NCBI RefSeq assembly: GCF_008327685.1 | Contig: NZ_BDDE01000015.1 | Span: 496,001 to 560,000, forward strand | Length of the DNA: 64,000 nt | DNA from: Actinomadura sp. K4S16 | Lineage (GTDB): Bacteria; Actinomycetota; Actinomycetes; Streptosporangiales; Streptosporangiaceae | Direction of reading: 5' to 3' | Part shown: in pieces, positions 33,095 through 41,644 of the stretch | How the letters are laid out: the number at the start of each line of letters is the position of its first letter | Position numbering within the stretch: position 1 is the first letter of the stretch | Position numbers and translations under genes: made by a program | Notes under the pieces: generated by a model | The model's database searches: none | What the model saw: only the letters and a program-made list of their open reading frames with translations | Told to the model about the DNA's origin: nothing

Positions 33095-33616
33095 ATGGCC
33101 GGCAAGCCCCCGCTCCCGCACGAGCACCTGCCCGAGGTCCCCTCGTTCACCGTCGCCAGCGACGACGTCGCCGAGGGCGAGCGGCTCGCGGACCGGCACG
33201 TGTTCGACGACTGGGGCTTCAGCGGCGGCAACGAGTCCCCGCACCTGCGCTGGTCCGGTTTCCCGGCGGAGACGAAGAGCTTCGCGGTGACCTGCTACGA
33301 CCCGGACGCGCCGACCGGCAGCGGCTTCTGGCACTGGTCGCTGTTCGACATCCCCGCGAGCGTCACGGAGCTGCCCACGGGCGCCGGCACCGAGGACGCC
33401 AAGGTCGGCGTGCACGCCCGCAACGACTACGGGACCAAGGCGTTCGGCGGCGCGGCCCCGCCGCCCGGCGACCCGCACCGGTACGTCTTCACCGTGCACG
33501 CGCTGGACGTGGAGTCGCTCGGCCTCGGCTCGGACACCTCCCCCGCCGTCGTGGGCTTCAACATCACCGCCCACACCCTGGCGCGCGCCACGATCGTCGC
33601 CGAGTACGGCGTCTGA
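33095..33616 (+). CDS. YbhB/YbcL (PEBP) family protein
   Basis: 173 aa phosphatidylethanolamine-binding-protein fold, cytosolic. Signature DPDAPTGSGFWHWSLFDIP and the second conserved block NDYGTKAFGGAAPPPG, HRYVFTVHAL form the anion-binding pocket. Function of bacterial members is unclear; they are not kinase inhibitors in the eukaryotic sense. ATG at 33095 follows GGAGGAGG. It follows the importer by 52 bp but may have its own promoter. Confidence 0.87.
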   Translation: MAGKPPLPHEHLPEVPSFTVASDDVAEGERLADRHVFDDWGFSGGNESPHLRWSGFPAETKSFAVTCYDPDAPTGSGFWHWSLFDIPASVTELPTGAGTEDAKVGVHARNDYGTKAFGGAAPPPGDPHRYVFTVHALDVESLGLGSDTSPAVVGFNITAHTLARATIVAEYGV

Positions 33617-33631
33617 CGCCGCCCGCCCTTC

Positions 33632-33660
33632 GAGGCCGCCCCGGATCCCGGGGCGGCCTC
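33632..33660. terminator. Bidirectional terminator hairpin
   Basis: GAGGCCGCCCCGG and CCGGGGCGGCCTC arms form a near-perfect GC hairpin between the convergent PEBP and MarR genes. Confidence 0.75.
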
Positions 33661-33667
33661 GCGCGTC

Positions 33668-34171
33668 TCACTCCGCTCGCCGCCCCGGCCTGAGGCGCCG
33701 GAAGCCGGGGTGGACGCCCTTGCCGAGCCCCTGCTGCTCGGCGACGCGCTCCAAGAGCGCCTGCACCTGCCTGTGCTCGTCCTCCGACAGCGCCTGGCAC
33801 ATCTCCTTCTCGTGCGCGGCGCCCGCCTCCGCGAGCCTGCCCAACAGGGCGAACCCCTCCTCGGTGAGGTAGAGCGCGTAGAGGCGCCGGTCCTCGGGGT
33901 TCCGGCGGCGCTCGATGATGCCCCGCTCCTCCAGCTCGTCCGCGAACGGGACGAAGCGGCTCGGCGGCATGCCGAGCCGGTCGGCGAGTTCCCGCTGGCT
34001 GCGCCCGGGGGCGCCGGCCAGCATGCGCAGCAGTCCGGCCTGCGGCGGCGTCAGATCGAGCTCCGCGACCCGCTCGGCGAACCGGCCGGCCGCGTGCGCG
34101 CCCAGCTGGGCCAGCAGGAACGCCACGCCCACCGGGACCTCGGGACGGTCCTCCCCACCATTCATACCCAT
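33668..34171 (-). CDS. MarR family transcriptional regulator
   Basis: 167 aa winged-helix repressor. The recognition region is RSQRELADRLGMPPSRFVPF (about residues 55-75), followed by the wing RRRNPEDRRLYALYLT. Divergent from a membrane protein gene with operator-like palindromes between, so it probably represses that gene and itself. Start ATG at 34171 lies 6 nt after TATCAT on the minus strand (leaderless); ATG at 34165 is also possible. Ligand unknown. Confidence 0.85.
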   Translation of the reverse strand: MGMNGGEDRPEVPVGVAFLLAQLGAHAAGRFAERVAELDLTPPQAGLLRMLAGAPGRSQRELADRLGMPPSRFVPFADELEERGIIERRRNPEDRRLYALYLTEEGFALLGRLAEAGAAHEKEMCQALSEDEHRQVQALLERVAEQQGLGKGVHPGFRRLRPGRRAE

Positions 34172-34220
34172 GTGTACATGATAGCGGCTTGACAATCGTT
34201 CCACTTTATAATCATTATCG
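34169..34220. promoter_or_regulatory. Divergent promoters and MarR operator candidates
   Basis: Plus strand: TTGACA at 34189-34194 and CATTAT at 34213-34218 (18-bp spacer). Palindromes: CATGT-GT-ACATG at 34169-34180, covering the marR start codon, and ATAAT-C-ATTAT at 34208-34218, covering the plus-strand -10. Both have the size of MarR sites. Confidence 0.6.
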
Positions 34221-34253
34221 AGTGTATAGCGATGAACCGACCGAGGAGAGATC

Positions 34254-34943
34254 ATGACCACCGCATCCGCTCCGGAGCGTTCCGCGCCGCCCCGCCGCCG
34301 CCCGCAGTCCGGGCCGCCGCTGCTCGTTCCCGTCCTGTCCTTCGCCGCGCTGACCGCCGGCTACGTGATCGCCAACCGCGCCACGCCGCATCCGGACGCC
34401 ACGGGCGCCGAGGTGCTGCGGTACGCCCAGGAGCACGGCACCGCGATCAGGGCGGGCTCCTGGCTGCTGCTGGCCTCGGCGATCCCGCTGGCGCTGCTGG
34501 CCGCCGTCCTCTACCGCAGGCTGCGCGCGCTCGGCATCACCGCGCCGGGCTCGGCGATCACCCTGGCCGGCGGGCTGCTGGCCTCCGTCGCGCTGGCGCT
34601 GAGCGCGATGGCCGCCTGGACGGGCGGGCGGCTCCCCGACGACGCGAGCCCCGCCCTCGCCCGCGCGCTGGCCGACCTGTCGTTCCTGGCCGGCGGCCCC
34701 TTCTACGGCGCGGGCTTCGCGATGCTCGTGGCCGGGGTCTCGGTGACCGGGCTGCTCGCCGGGCTGCTGCCCCGCCCGCTCACCTGGATCGGGCTGGCCC
34801 TGGCCGCCGCCGGGATGCTGTCCACGCTGGCCCTGCTGGCCGACGGGTTCGCGCCGCTGCTGCCGGCCATCCGGTTCGGCGGGCTCCTGTGGCTGGTGGC
34901 CGCGGCCGCGCTGCTGCCCCGCACCAGGCGGAAGCGTGCCTGA
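34254..34943 (+). CDS. Membrane protein controlled by the divergent MarR
   Basis: 229 residues with about six hydrophobic helices (LLVPVLSFAALTAGYVI; WLLLASAIPLALLAAVLY; AITLAGGLLASVALALSAM; and later ones), a cytoplasmic Pro/Arg N-terminus and a basic tail. The pattern is like DUF4386-type membrane proteins. GAGGAGAG precedes the ATG. No transport motif seen; function unknown, perhaps stress- or drug-related because of the MarR context. Confidence 0.7.
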   Translation: MTTASAPERSAPPRRRPQSGPPLLVPVLSFAALTAGYVIANRATPHPDATGAEVLRYAQEHGTAIRAGSWLLLASAIPLALLAAVLYRRLRALGITAPGSAITLAGGLLASVALALSAMAAWTGGRLPDDASPALARALADLSFLAGGPFYGAGFAMLVAGVSVTGLLAGLLPRPLTWIGLALAAAGMLSTLALLADGFAPLLPAIRFGGLLWLVAAAALLPRTRRKRA

Positions 34944-34968
34944 CCGCCCGCGCCGCAGGCGCTCCTTC

Positions 34969-34999
34969 GAGGCCGTCCCGGAACCTCCGGGGCGGCCTC
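34969..34999. terminator. Terminator hairpin between convergent genes
   Basis: GAGGCCGTCCCGGA pairs with TCCGGGGCGGCCTC around ACC (one mismatch). It lies after the membrane protein gene and overlaps the end of the ArsR-like gene. Confidence 0.7.
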
Positions 35000-35972
35000 A
35001 GTCCGTTCCGGCGAGGACGTCCCCCACGGCCGTGCGGCGGTAGAGGACGGAGCGGCCGCTGCGCTCGCGCGTGACCAGCCCGCACCCGCGCAGCACCGCG
35101 AGGTGGTCGCCGATCCCCCCGACGCTCATCCGGAGCCTGGCGCTCAGCCACGTGGTGGTGGCGGGCTCGGCGAGCAGGCGCAGCAGATCGGCCCGCGTGC
35201 GGCCCACCAGCTTGGCGAGGGCGTCCTCGTCGCGCGGCTCCCGGCTCTCCCAGAGCGCCGCCACTCCCCGGGCCCGGTACATGAGCGTGTTCGGCCAGTC
35301 CTGTTCGAGCGCCGCGCCGAGTTCGGAGAAGACGACGGGCACGAACGTCAGCCCGGCGCCGCCGAGGCGGTAGGTGGCGTCGGCGTGGATGTCGGCCTCG
35401 ATGACGCCGTCCCGCCAGCGCACCTGGCGGGACAGGCCGTCCAGCGCCGCCGCCCAGCCGTAGGCGGCCAGGCGTCCCGCGCGGTGGACGATGTCGCGCT
35501 CCAGGATCGAGCGCAGCACGGCCCAGTCCGGTTCCAGGAGGGCCCGCCAGGCCCGCTCCAGACCGGCGGCGAGCCGCTCGACGACGTCGGGCGCGTCCAG
35601 CACCTCCCGCACGGCCGCCTCCGGCTCGGGCAGCCCCTCCAGGTTGCGGGCGATCTCGCGGCGGGCCTGGTCGAGCGGCGTCGACCGCACGGTCACCAGC
35701 TGGTCGGCGACCGTCAGGTTCGGGCGGGCGGGCGGCGGGACGACGAAGTCGGCCATGTACCCGTGCGGGCGGCGCAGGAAGGCCAGCGCGCGCAGGGCCG
35801 GGTCCCCGGCGACCTCCCGGTACGCCGGGCGGACGCGCTCCACCCAGGGTCCGAGCGGCCCGACCGGCATCCGCCCGGCGACCACGCCGAGCGCGCTGTG
35901 CACCTCGATCAGGGGCGCGATCCCGAACCGGCTGGCCGCGAGGTCCCCGGGCCCCACCACGATGCGATACAT
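34998..35972 (-). CDS. ArsR-like winged-helix regulator with DUF5937 domain
   Basis: 324 aa. The N-terminal ~240 residues (MYRIVVGPGDLAASRFGIAP, a DUF5937-like sensor domain) precede an ArsR-type HTH (about 250-320: TTWLSARLRMSVGGIGDHLAVLR, then LVTRERSGRSVLYRRT). ATG at 35972 follows GGGAGGAG. It is divergent from an MFS transporter gene 59 bp away, so it is probably that gene's repressor. The binding ligand is unknown. Confidence 0.83.
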   Translation of the reverse strand: MYRIVVGPGDLAASRFGIAPLIEVHSALGVVAGRMPVGPLGPWVERVRPAYREVAGDPALRALAFLRRPHGYMADFVVPPPARPNLTVADQLVTVRSTPLDQARREIARNLEGLPEPEAAVREVLDAPDVVERLAAGLERAWRALLEPDWAVLRSILERDIVHRAGRLAAYGWAAALDGLSRQVRWRDGVIEADIHADATYRLGGAGLTFVPVVFSELGAALEQDWPNTLMYRARGVAALWESREPRDEDALAKLVGRTRADLLRLLAEPATTTWLSARLRMSVGGIGDHLAVLRGCGLVTRERSGRSVLYRRTAVGDVLAGTD

Positions 35973-36031
35973 GTTTCGCTCCTCCCCGAAACATTGTCCA
36001 GGACGGGACCGCCGGCCGCAGAGTCTCCGCC

Positions 36032-37240
36032 ATGACCGCTCCAACCATGACCTCCCCTTCCGCGGCCCCCGCGCGGTACCGCGACGTCTTCGGGGTCCCC
36101 GAGTTCCGGACGCTGTTCTCGCTGCAGACGCTTCAGGTGGGCGGCGACTCGGTCCGGACGATCGCACTCTCGGTGCAGACGTTCGAGCGGACGGGCTCCC
36201 CCGTCGCGGCGGCGCTCGTCTTCGCCGCCGGGATGCTCCCGTACGTGGTCGGCGGCGCCCTGCTGCTCTCGCTCGCCGACCGCGTCCCGCCGCGGCGGCT
36301 GCTCACCGGCTACCACCTGCTGCGCCTCGCGGTCACGGCCGTCCTCGCGGTGGGCGGGCTCCCACTCCCGATGGTCATGGCGCTGCTCGTCGTGGTGGGG
36401 CTGTTCGCCCCGGTCGGCGGCGCGAGCGTCCAGGCCCGGCTCCCCGCCCTGCTCCCCGGGGACGGCTACGTGCTCGGGCGGTCGCTGTTCACGATGACCA
36501 GCGCGGGCGCGCAGATCGCCGGCCAGGCCGCGGGCGGGCTGCTGCTGTCGGTGCTCACCCCGGGCGGGACGCTCTGGCTCTCCGCCGCCGGCGCGGCCCT
36601 GGCCGCGGGCCTCGCCCGCTTCCGGCTTCCGGACACGCCCGCGGCGGTCCGGGCCTCGTCCACGGGGGCGGCGCGGGCGACGTGGCGGACCAACCGGCTC
36701 CTGCTGGGCCGCCGCACGACCCGCGGGCTGCTCCTGGCCGGCTGGCTGCCGATCTCCCTCTCGGTGGGGGCGGAGGGGGTCGCGGTCCCGTACGCCGGAG
36801 GGCTGGGACGCCCCGACGCGGCCGGGCTGCTGCTGTCGGCCGCGGCGGCCGGGATGCTCGCGGGCAATCTCGTGGCGGGCCGCTGGATCCGTCCGGACCT
36901 GCGGGAGCGGCTCGCGCTGCCGCTGGCCGCGCTGACCGGTGCGCCGCTGCTGCTGTTCGCCTTCGAGCCGGGCCTGGCGGCGGCGTGCGGGCTGATGGCG
37001 GCGGGGACGTTCGGGCTCGGCTACGAGCTGGTCGTCCAGCGCCGGCTCGTGGACGCGGTGCCGGAGGAGATCCGGGGGCAGACGATCGGCCTGTACGGCA
37101 GCGGGCTCATGACCGGCCAGGCCGTCGGGATCGGCATGGCGGGGGCCCTGGGCGAGGTCCTGGCGCCCGGCCACGTCATGGCGCTGTGCGGCGCGGCGAC
37201 GCTGCTCGCCTGCCTGTGCCTCGTCCGGCCCCTGCGCTGA
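36032..37240 (+). CDS. MFS transporter
   Basis: 402 residues, 12 predicted membrane helices with the central loop at about residues 195-220. Motif A-like region LSLADRVPPRRLLTGYHLLR lies between helices 2 and 3. The family of enterobactin-exporter-like and macrolide-exporter-like MFS proteins fits. Divergent ArsR-like regulator suggests inducible efflux. Substrate unknown. Start ATG 36032 with a second ATG at 36047. Confidence 0.82.
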   Translation: MTAPTMTSPSAAPARYRDVFGVPEFRTLFSLQTLQVGGDSVRTIALSVQTFERTGSPVAAALVFAAGMLPYVVGGALLLSLADRVPPRRLLTGYHLLRLAVTAVLAVGGLPLPMVMALLVVVGLFAPVGGASVQARLPALLPGDGYVLGRSLFTMTSAGAQIAGQAAGGLLLSVLTPGGTLWLSAAGAALAAGLARFRLPDTPAAVRASSTGAARATWRTNRLLLGRRTTRGLLLAGWLPISLSVGAEGVAVPYAGGLGRPDAAGLLLSAAAAGMLAGNLVAGRWIRPDLRERLALPLAALTGAPLLLFAFEPGLAAACGLMAAGTFGLGYELVVQRRLVDAVPEEIRGQTIGLYGSGLMTGQAVGIGMAGALGEVLAPGHVMALCGAATLLACLCLVRPLR

Positions 37241-37245
37241 AGGGT

Positions 37246-37280
37246 GTGGCGTGTTCGCCCGAGGCGGGCGAACACGCCAC
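37246..37280. terminator. Perfect 16-bp-stem bidirectional terminator
   Basis: GTGGCGTGTTCGCCCG pairs perfectly with CGGGCGAACACGCCAC around AGG, between the MFS gene and the convergent KamA-like gene. Confidence 0.9.
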
Positions 37281-37288
37281 CGGGCGTG

Positions 37289-38605
37289 CTACTCCTGCCA
37301 GGGGAATCGGTCGGCGAAGGCGGGTTTGAGTTCGTCCAGCCAGATCGCCTCAGGGTCGTACTGCGCGAAGAAGGGCTTGCCGACGAGGTCGGCGTCGCGG
37401 CACTGGATGAAGTGCAGCGCGAAGACCTTCTGGCCCGCCAGCTCGACGACCCCGTCCACGCAGACCTTGCCGGGCGTGGCCGACATGGACGGGCCGCGGA
37501 CGGTCCGGGACAGCCCGGAGACGTTCTTGTAGGCGTCGCGGAAGATCTCGTACGCCCGCGCGAGGGGGACGGCGAAGTAGTCCCGCGGCCCCGTGTCGCG
37601 CTCGACGAACATGTAGTAGGGGACCAGGCCCATCCGGGTCTGGGTCCGCCACATGGTCTCCCAGACGGCGGCGTCGTCGTTGATCCCGCGGATCAGCGGC
37701 GCCTGGGTGCGGATGACCGCGCCGGTGTCGCGGATGCGGCGGCACGCCTCGGTGACCATGAGGGGTTCCAGCTCGCGCGGGTGGGAGAAGTGCGCCATGA
37801 AGGCCAGGTTCTTGCCCGACTCCACGACCTGCTCGAACAGCCCCAGCATGGCGTCGGCGTCGGGGTCGGTGACGAACTTCTGCGGCCAGTACGCCAGCGA
37901 CTTGGTCCCGATCCGGATGGACTCGAGCTGGTCGAGGTCGAGCAGCGGCTCGACGTAGCGGCGCAGCACCGGTTCACCCATGATCATGGCGTCGCCGCCG
38001 GTGAACAGGACGCTCGTCACCTCGGGGTGCGCGAGGAGGTAGTCGCGGAGCGCGGTGGGCTCGTCCCCGGCCATCTTGAGGTCGGCCTCGCCGACGAACT
38101 GGGCCCAGCGGAAGCAGTAGGTGCAGTACGCATGGCAGGTCTGCCCCTGCTTGGGGAAGTACAGCACCGTCTCGTCGTACTTGTGCTGCATGCCGGGGAT
38201 CTTGCCGTCGCCGAAGCTCGGGATGTTCAGCTCCATCTGGCCCGCCGGATGCGGGTTCAGCCGCATCCGCACGCCGTGGGCGGCGGCCTCGATCTCGGCC
38301 TTGGGCGCCTCGCGGCGGAGCAGGTCCGACAGGTGCGCGACGTCCTCGGCGGGGAGCATGTCCTCCTGCGGGAAGACGAGACGGTAGATCGGATCGTCGG
38401 GCGCGGCCGACCAGTCGATGAGCTCGTCGATGACGTACGCGTTCGTCCGGAACGGCAGCACCGTCGCAACCGCCCGGGTCGCGAGCCGCTGCGCGGGCGT
38501 GAGCCCCGCGCGAGCGGTGAGCTCGTCGAGGTGCTTCGCCGTGAAGGCGCGGAACTTGCGACCGGTGGATCGCACTGCGGGAGCCGCGTCGTTCACCAGT
38601 GTCAC
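37289..38605 (-). CDS. KamA-like radical SAM enzyme (lysine 2,3-aminomutase family)
   Basis: 438 aa. The [4Fe-4S]-binding CHAYCTYC (C157, C161, C164) is the radical SAM signature. The family moves an amino group between carbons using PLP and SAM. The lysine that holds PLP normally lies in a glycine run (PGGGGK); here the corresponding region reads SATPGKV, so a lysine is present but the loop is altered and substrate may differ. GTG start follows AAGGAG. Possible roles are beta-lysine or other beta-amino acid formation. No neighbouring pathway genes explain it. Confidence 0.8.
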   Translation of the reverse strand: MTLVNDAAPAVRSTGRKFRAFTAKHLDELTARAGLTPAQRLATRAVATVLPFRTNAYVIDELIDWSAAPDDPIYRLVFPQEDMLPAEDVAHLSDLLRREAPKAEIEAAAHGVRMRLNPHPAGQMELNIPSFGDGKIPGMQHKYDETVLYFPKQGQTCHAYCTYCFRWAQFVGEADLKMAGDEPTALRDYLLAHPEVTSVLFTGGDAMIMGEPVLRRYVEPLLDLDQLESIRIGTKSLAYWPQKFVTDPDADAMLGLFEQVVESGKNLAFMAHFSHPRELEPLMVTEACRRIRDTGAVIRTQAPLIRGINDDAAVWETMWRTQTRMGLVPYYMFVERDTGPRDYFAVPLARAYEIFRDAYKNVSGLSRTVRGPSMSATPGKVCVDGVVELAGQKVFALHFIQCRDADLVGKPFFAQYDPEAIWLDELKPAFADRFPWQE

Positions 38606-38977
38606 GTGTTGGTACTCCTTGCTGTCAGCGGGGGAAGCGCACCCCGGGCGCCGTCACGGAACGTGATCAGAAGTGCTCGGGACACCCCCATTCAACCCTT
38701 TGGGGCGTGTTCATGCCGAATTGATACCCCCTGCGCGTCACCGACAAAGACGAGGTCAGGACGATCCCGACAAATCGCCTCGTCATCATCGTGGACGCCC
38801 CATGACTTGTACAACGACTACGGGACGTCAACTTCTCCCCTAGGTTCCGTTAAGGCTTCGGCCAGCGGATACTCGGCTAACACCCACCCAGGTCACGCGC
38901 ACCCGGCCGGTTCGGAAATACTGGGGCCGGGTAGGACCGATCGGCGCACGGGGACCGTGCGGGCGTGAGGGGGCCGG
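38606..38977. other. Divergent intergenic region, kamA-like / DUF998
   Basis: 372 bp without a gene. It contains the 13-bp palindrome TCACG-GAA-CGTGA at 38654-38666, about 50 bp before the kamA-like start, which could be an operator, and moderately AT-rich stretches at 38690-38740 and 38800-38860, where promoters are expected. No riboswitch that I can recognise. Confidence 0.5.
38654..38666 (-). promoter_or_regulatory. Palindromic operator candidate for the KamA-like gene
   Basis: Arms TCACG and CGTGA around GAA, located between the start codon and likely promoter of the radical SAM gene. Confidence 0.4.
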
Positions 38978-39703
38978 GTGGACTCTGACCAGCGGGGCGG
39001 GCCGGGTCTCGTCCCCATGCGCTTGATCGTCCTGGCGGGGCTCGCGTCGATCACCTACGCCAGCTTCGTGCTGGAGAACGTCCTCAGCCCCAAGCTGGAC
39101 TTCTTCAACGGCTACGTGAGCGAGCTCTCGGCGTCCGACCAGCCGTTCCACCTCGTCTACAGCGGCGGCGACCTCATCACCGGCGTGCTGTCGATCCTCG
39201 TGGCCGCCGGGACGCTGCGCAGGCTCACCCGCAAGCCCCTCGCCACGGCCGGCTGGGTGTTCCTCGGCCTGTTCGGCGTGTGCGCCATCGGCGACGCGTC
39301 CTTCCCCCTCGACTGCGCGCCGAGCCTGGAGACCTGGTGCGCCCTCCGGGAACGCTCCGAGCACGTGTCGTTCTCCCACGAGTTCCACTCGGTGACCAGC
39401 AGCGCCGTGATCGTCTGCGGGGTGGCCGCGCTGCTGCTGCTGTCGCTCGCCGCCCGCCGGTACGGCTGGTGGCCCGCCCTGGCCCGCTGGGGCTGGCTCC
39501 TGGCGCTCGCCGAGTCGGTGGCCGCGCTCGGCACCCTGGTGGCGATGTACGTGGGGCAGTGGCTCGGGATCGTCCAGCGCGTCCAGATCGGCATCCTGTG
39601 CCTGGGGCTGCTGACGATCGCGTGGGCGCTGTACGCCGACCGGCGGGACGCGGCGCGCAAGGCGCGGGAGGCGTCGGCGGCGCCAGAGGGGGCGTACCTG
39701 TGA
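38978..39703 (+). CDS. DUF998 membrane protein
   Basis: 241 aa with six predicted helices. NGYVSELSASDQPFHLVYSG after the first helix and FPLDCAPS between later ones are typical for DUF998. Function unknown; some members are lipid- or stress-linked. GTG start; ATG at 39017 (MRLIVLAGLAS) would start just before helix 1. The stop overlaps the hydrolase start (GTGA), so the genes form an operon. Confidence 0.8.
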   Translation: MDSDQRGGPGLVPMRLIVLAGLASITYASFVLENVLSPKLDFFNGYVSELSASDQPFHLVYSGGDLITGVLSILVAAGTLRRLTRKPLATAGWVFLGLFGVCAIGDASFPLDCAPSLETWCALRERSEHVSFSHEFHSVTSSAVIVCGVAALLLLSLAARRYGWWPALARWGWLLALAESVAALGTLVAMYVGQWLGIVQRVQIGILCLGLLTIAWALYADRRDAARKAREASAAPEGAYL

Positions 39704-40596
39704 GCAGCGCGAAGGGCGGCGCGGGAGCCGGTCCGGGCGAGATCGTGAACATCGGCCGCGAGCAGGTGCACGTCGTCGAGTCGGGTCCGGCGGACGGGCC
39801 GCCGCTGCTGCTCGCCTCCGGGCTCGGCGGCGCCTGGTTCGACTGGGAGCCGTCAGTCGCGCTGCTCCGGGAGGGCCACCGGGTGACCGTCTTCGACCGC
39901 CCCGGCCTCGGGCTCAGCCCGGCCGCGGTCGCGCCGCCGTCGCTGCGCCGCGACACCGCGATCATGGAGGCGCTGGCGCGGCGGGCGGGCCGGCCGGTGA
40001 CCGTCCTCGCGCACTCGATGGCCGCGTTCGCCGCCGAGGCGCTCGCCAGGACGCGGCCCGCGCTCGTGCGGGGCCTGGTGCTGCTCGATCCGAGCTGCGA
40101 GCCCGAGGCGTGGGTGCCCGTGCGGCTGGCCGCCGCGCTGACCCCGCTCGCCACGGCGGCGGGCGCGGTGCTCGGCGCGACCCGGCTGGCCGGCGTCGCG
40201 GGGCCGTTCGGCCGCCGGATGATCCTGAAGCACACCAGCCGCCGCGACGAGGCCGTCCCGGAGGAGGTCGTGCGGTCGGTGTACGGGCGCGGCACGGTGG
40301 TCGGCACCGTCTTCGCGGAGGAGCTGGCCTACCGGGAGATGGCCGCCGACCTGGCCGGGCTGCGCGAGCGGCGGCCCTTCCCGCCCGTCCCGCTGGCCGT
40401 CGTGACCGCGCTGGGTGACCTGGCCGGCGCCGACCGGAAGCGCGAATGGGCCGAGGCGCACGCGCGGCTCGCCGCCATGACCCCGCACGGCACGCGGATC
40501 GAGCTGCCGGACGCCCTGCACATGGTCCCGCTCGACCGTCCCGACGCGGTGGCCGACGCGGTCGCCGCCCTCGACCGGATGGAGGGGGCGGCATGA
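39700..40596 (+). CDS. Alpha/beta hydrolase
   Basis: 298 aa. Nucleophile elbow is AHSMA (Ser near residue 107); acid Asp and catalytic His are expected in the C-terminal part, with LPDALHMVPLDRP supplying the His. Oxyanion region ASGLGGAWFDW. Cytosolic. Coupled to DUF998 upstream (GTGA) and to a lipoprotein gene downstream (ATGA). Could be an esterase or haloalkane dehalogenase-like enzyme; substrate unknown. Confidence 0.83.
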   Translation: MSSAKGGAGAGPGEIVNIGREQVHVVESGPADGPPLLLASGLGGAWFDWEPSVALLREGHRVTVFDRPGLGLSPAAVAPPSLRRDTAIMEALARRAGRPVTVLAHSMAAFAAEALARTRPALVRGLVLLDPSCEPEAWVPVRLAAALTPLATAAGAVLGATRLAGVAGPFGRRMILKHTSRRDEAVPEEVVRSVYGRGTVVGTVFAEELAYREMAADLAGLRERRPFPPVPLAVVTALGDLAGADRKREWAEAHARLAAMTPHGTRIELPDALHMVPLDRPDAVADAVAALDRMEGAA

Positions 40597-40964
40597 GGCG
40601 CCTTCCCGCCGTCGCGCTCGCCGTCCTCCTCGCCGCGACGATGTCCGGCTGCAAGGTCATGCAGCGGATCTCCGACGGGGCGTACCTCAACGCCGTCACC
40701 GACGGGGTCGTGGACGAGCTGGCCGCGCGGGGCATCGACCTGCAGGAGCGCCCCGAGTGCGAGTCCCCGGGGCGCGAGACCGACTCCGTGGTGCGCGTCG
40801 CCTGCACGGCCGTCACCGCGACCGGGGAGCCGGTGGTCGTGGAGGGCGTCGCCCGCGACGCCGACACGGACCGTCCGCGCGAGTCCTACGTCGTCACCGT
40901 CGGCGGCCGCGAGGTGCTCCGCAAGGACTGCCTGGGCCTCGGCTGCGAGCAGCCGAACCGCTGA
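40593..40964 (+). CDS. DUF4333-like lipoprotein
   Basis: 123 aa. Signal sequence RRLPAVALAVLLAATMSGC with lipobox, then a small domain with four cysteines (CES, VACTAVT, KDCLGLGC) resembling the DUF4333 fold. Overlaps the hydrolase stop (ATGA). Function unknown. A second protein of related plan is encoded next. Confidence 0.72.
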   Translation: MRRLPAVALAVLLAATMSGCKVMQRISDGAYLNAVTDGVVDELAARGIDLQERPECESPGRETDSVVRVACTAVTATGEPVVVEGVARDADTDRPRESYVVTVGGREVLRKDCLGLGCEQPNR

Positions 40965-40966
40965 CC

Positions 40967-41012
40967 GGGCGATCCGGCCGGGCCGATCCGGCCGGGCCCA
41001 TCCGACCGGGCA
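40967..41012. repeat. Three 14-bp repeats between the paired genes
   Basis: GGGC(C)-ATCCGGCC-type units follow the lipoprotein stop three times, the third with changes (CATCCGACC). They may be part of a terminator or a minisatellite. Confidence 0.7.
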
Positions 41013-41086
41013 AGGAATCCGCATACCGAACGGAAAAAACCACCACCCAGCGCATATGTGCCCGTACTGTCGGTGACGTAGCGGGT

Positions 41087-41521
41087 GTGAAGATTCCCAG
41101 CGTGAAGATGCCGAACCTGAAGATCGGCCGCAGGAAGGCCATGATCCTGGCGTCCGCAGCGCTCTTCGTGATCGCCGCGGTGGGCGGCGGCGCGTTCCTG
41201 CTGCTGTCCGGGGGCCAGGAGATCCAGTACAAGACGCAGAGCGCGCTGCGCAAGGCGCTTCCCGTGACCGCCGCCGCCGAGCTCCACAAGCACGGCGTGC
41301 GGCTGGGGGCGCCGCTGCGGTGCGCGGACCTGCCCGGCTGGACGAAGAAGAGGATGCGGGTGGCCTGCACCGGCATGACCGCGGACCGGAAGCCGGTCCA
41401 GGTCATCGGCACCGGCGAGCAGGAGAAGCGCAGGAACTACTACACGATCCTCGTGGACGGCCGGCCGGTCGTGGAGAACGCGTCGTGCCTCGGCGCCGAC
41501 TGCGTGAAGAAGGACGACTAG
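41087..41521 (+). CDS. Membrane-anchored DUF4333-like protein
   Basis: 144 aa. One N-terminal membrane helix (about 17-38: AMILASAALFVIAAVGGG) after a basic segment, then an external domain with the same cysteine spacing as the preceding lipoprotein (LRCADL, VACTGMT, NASCLGADC). Looks like a paralogue with a membrane anchor instead of a lipid. GTG start; no strong ribosome binding site. Function unknown. Confidence 0.7.
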   Translation: MKIPSVKMPNLKIGRRKAMILASAALFVIAAVGGGAFLLLSGGQEIQYKTQSALRKALPVTAAAELHKHGVRLGAPLRCADLPGWTKKRMRVACTGMTADRKPVQVIGTGEQEKRRNYYTILVDGRPVVENASCLGADCVKKDD

Positions 41522-41644
41522 CTCCCGGCGTGAGGATCGCCACTCCGGGCGTGGGGCGCCAAGGCAGGCGAAAGGACGCCATACGATGCGATGAGCTGCG
41601 TTCTTGCGGCCCACCGTGTTTCCTTTCGTCCTCCTGGAGCGGCC

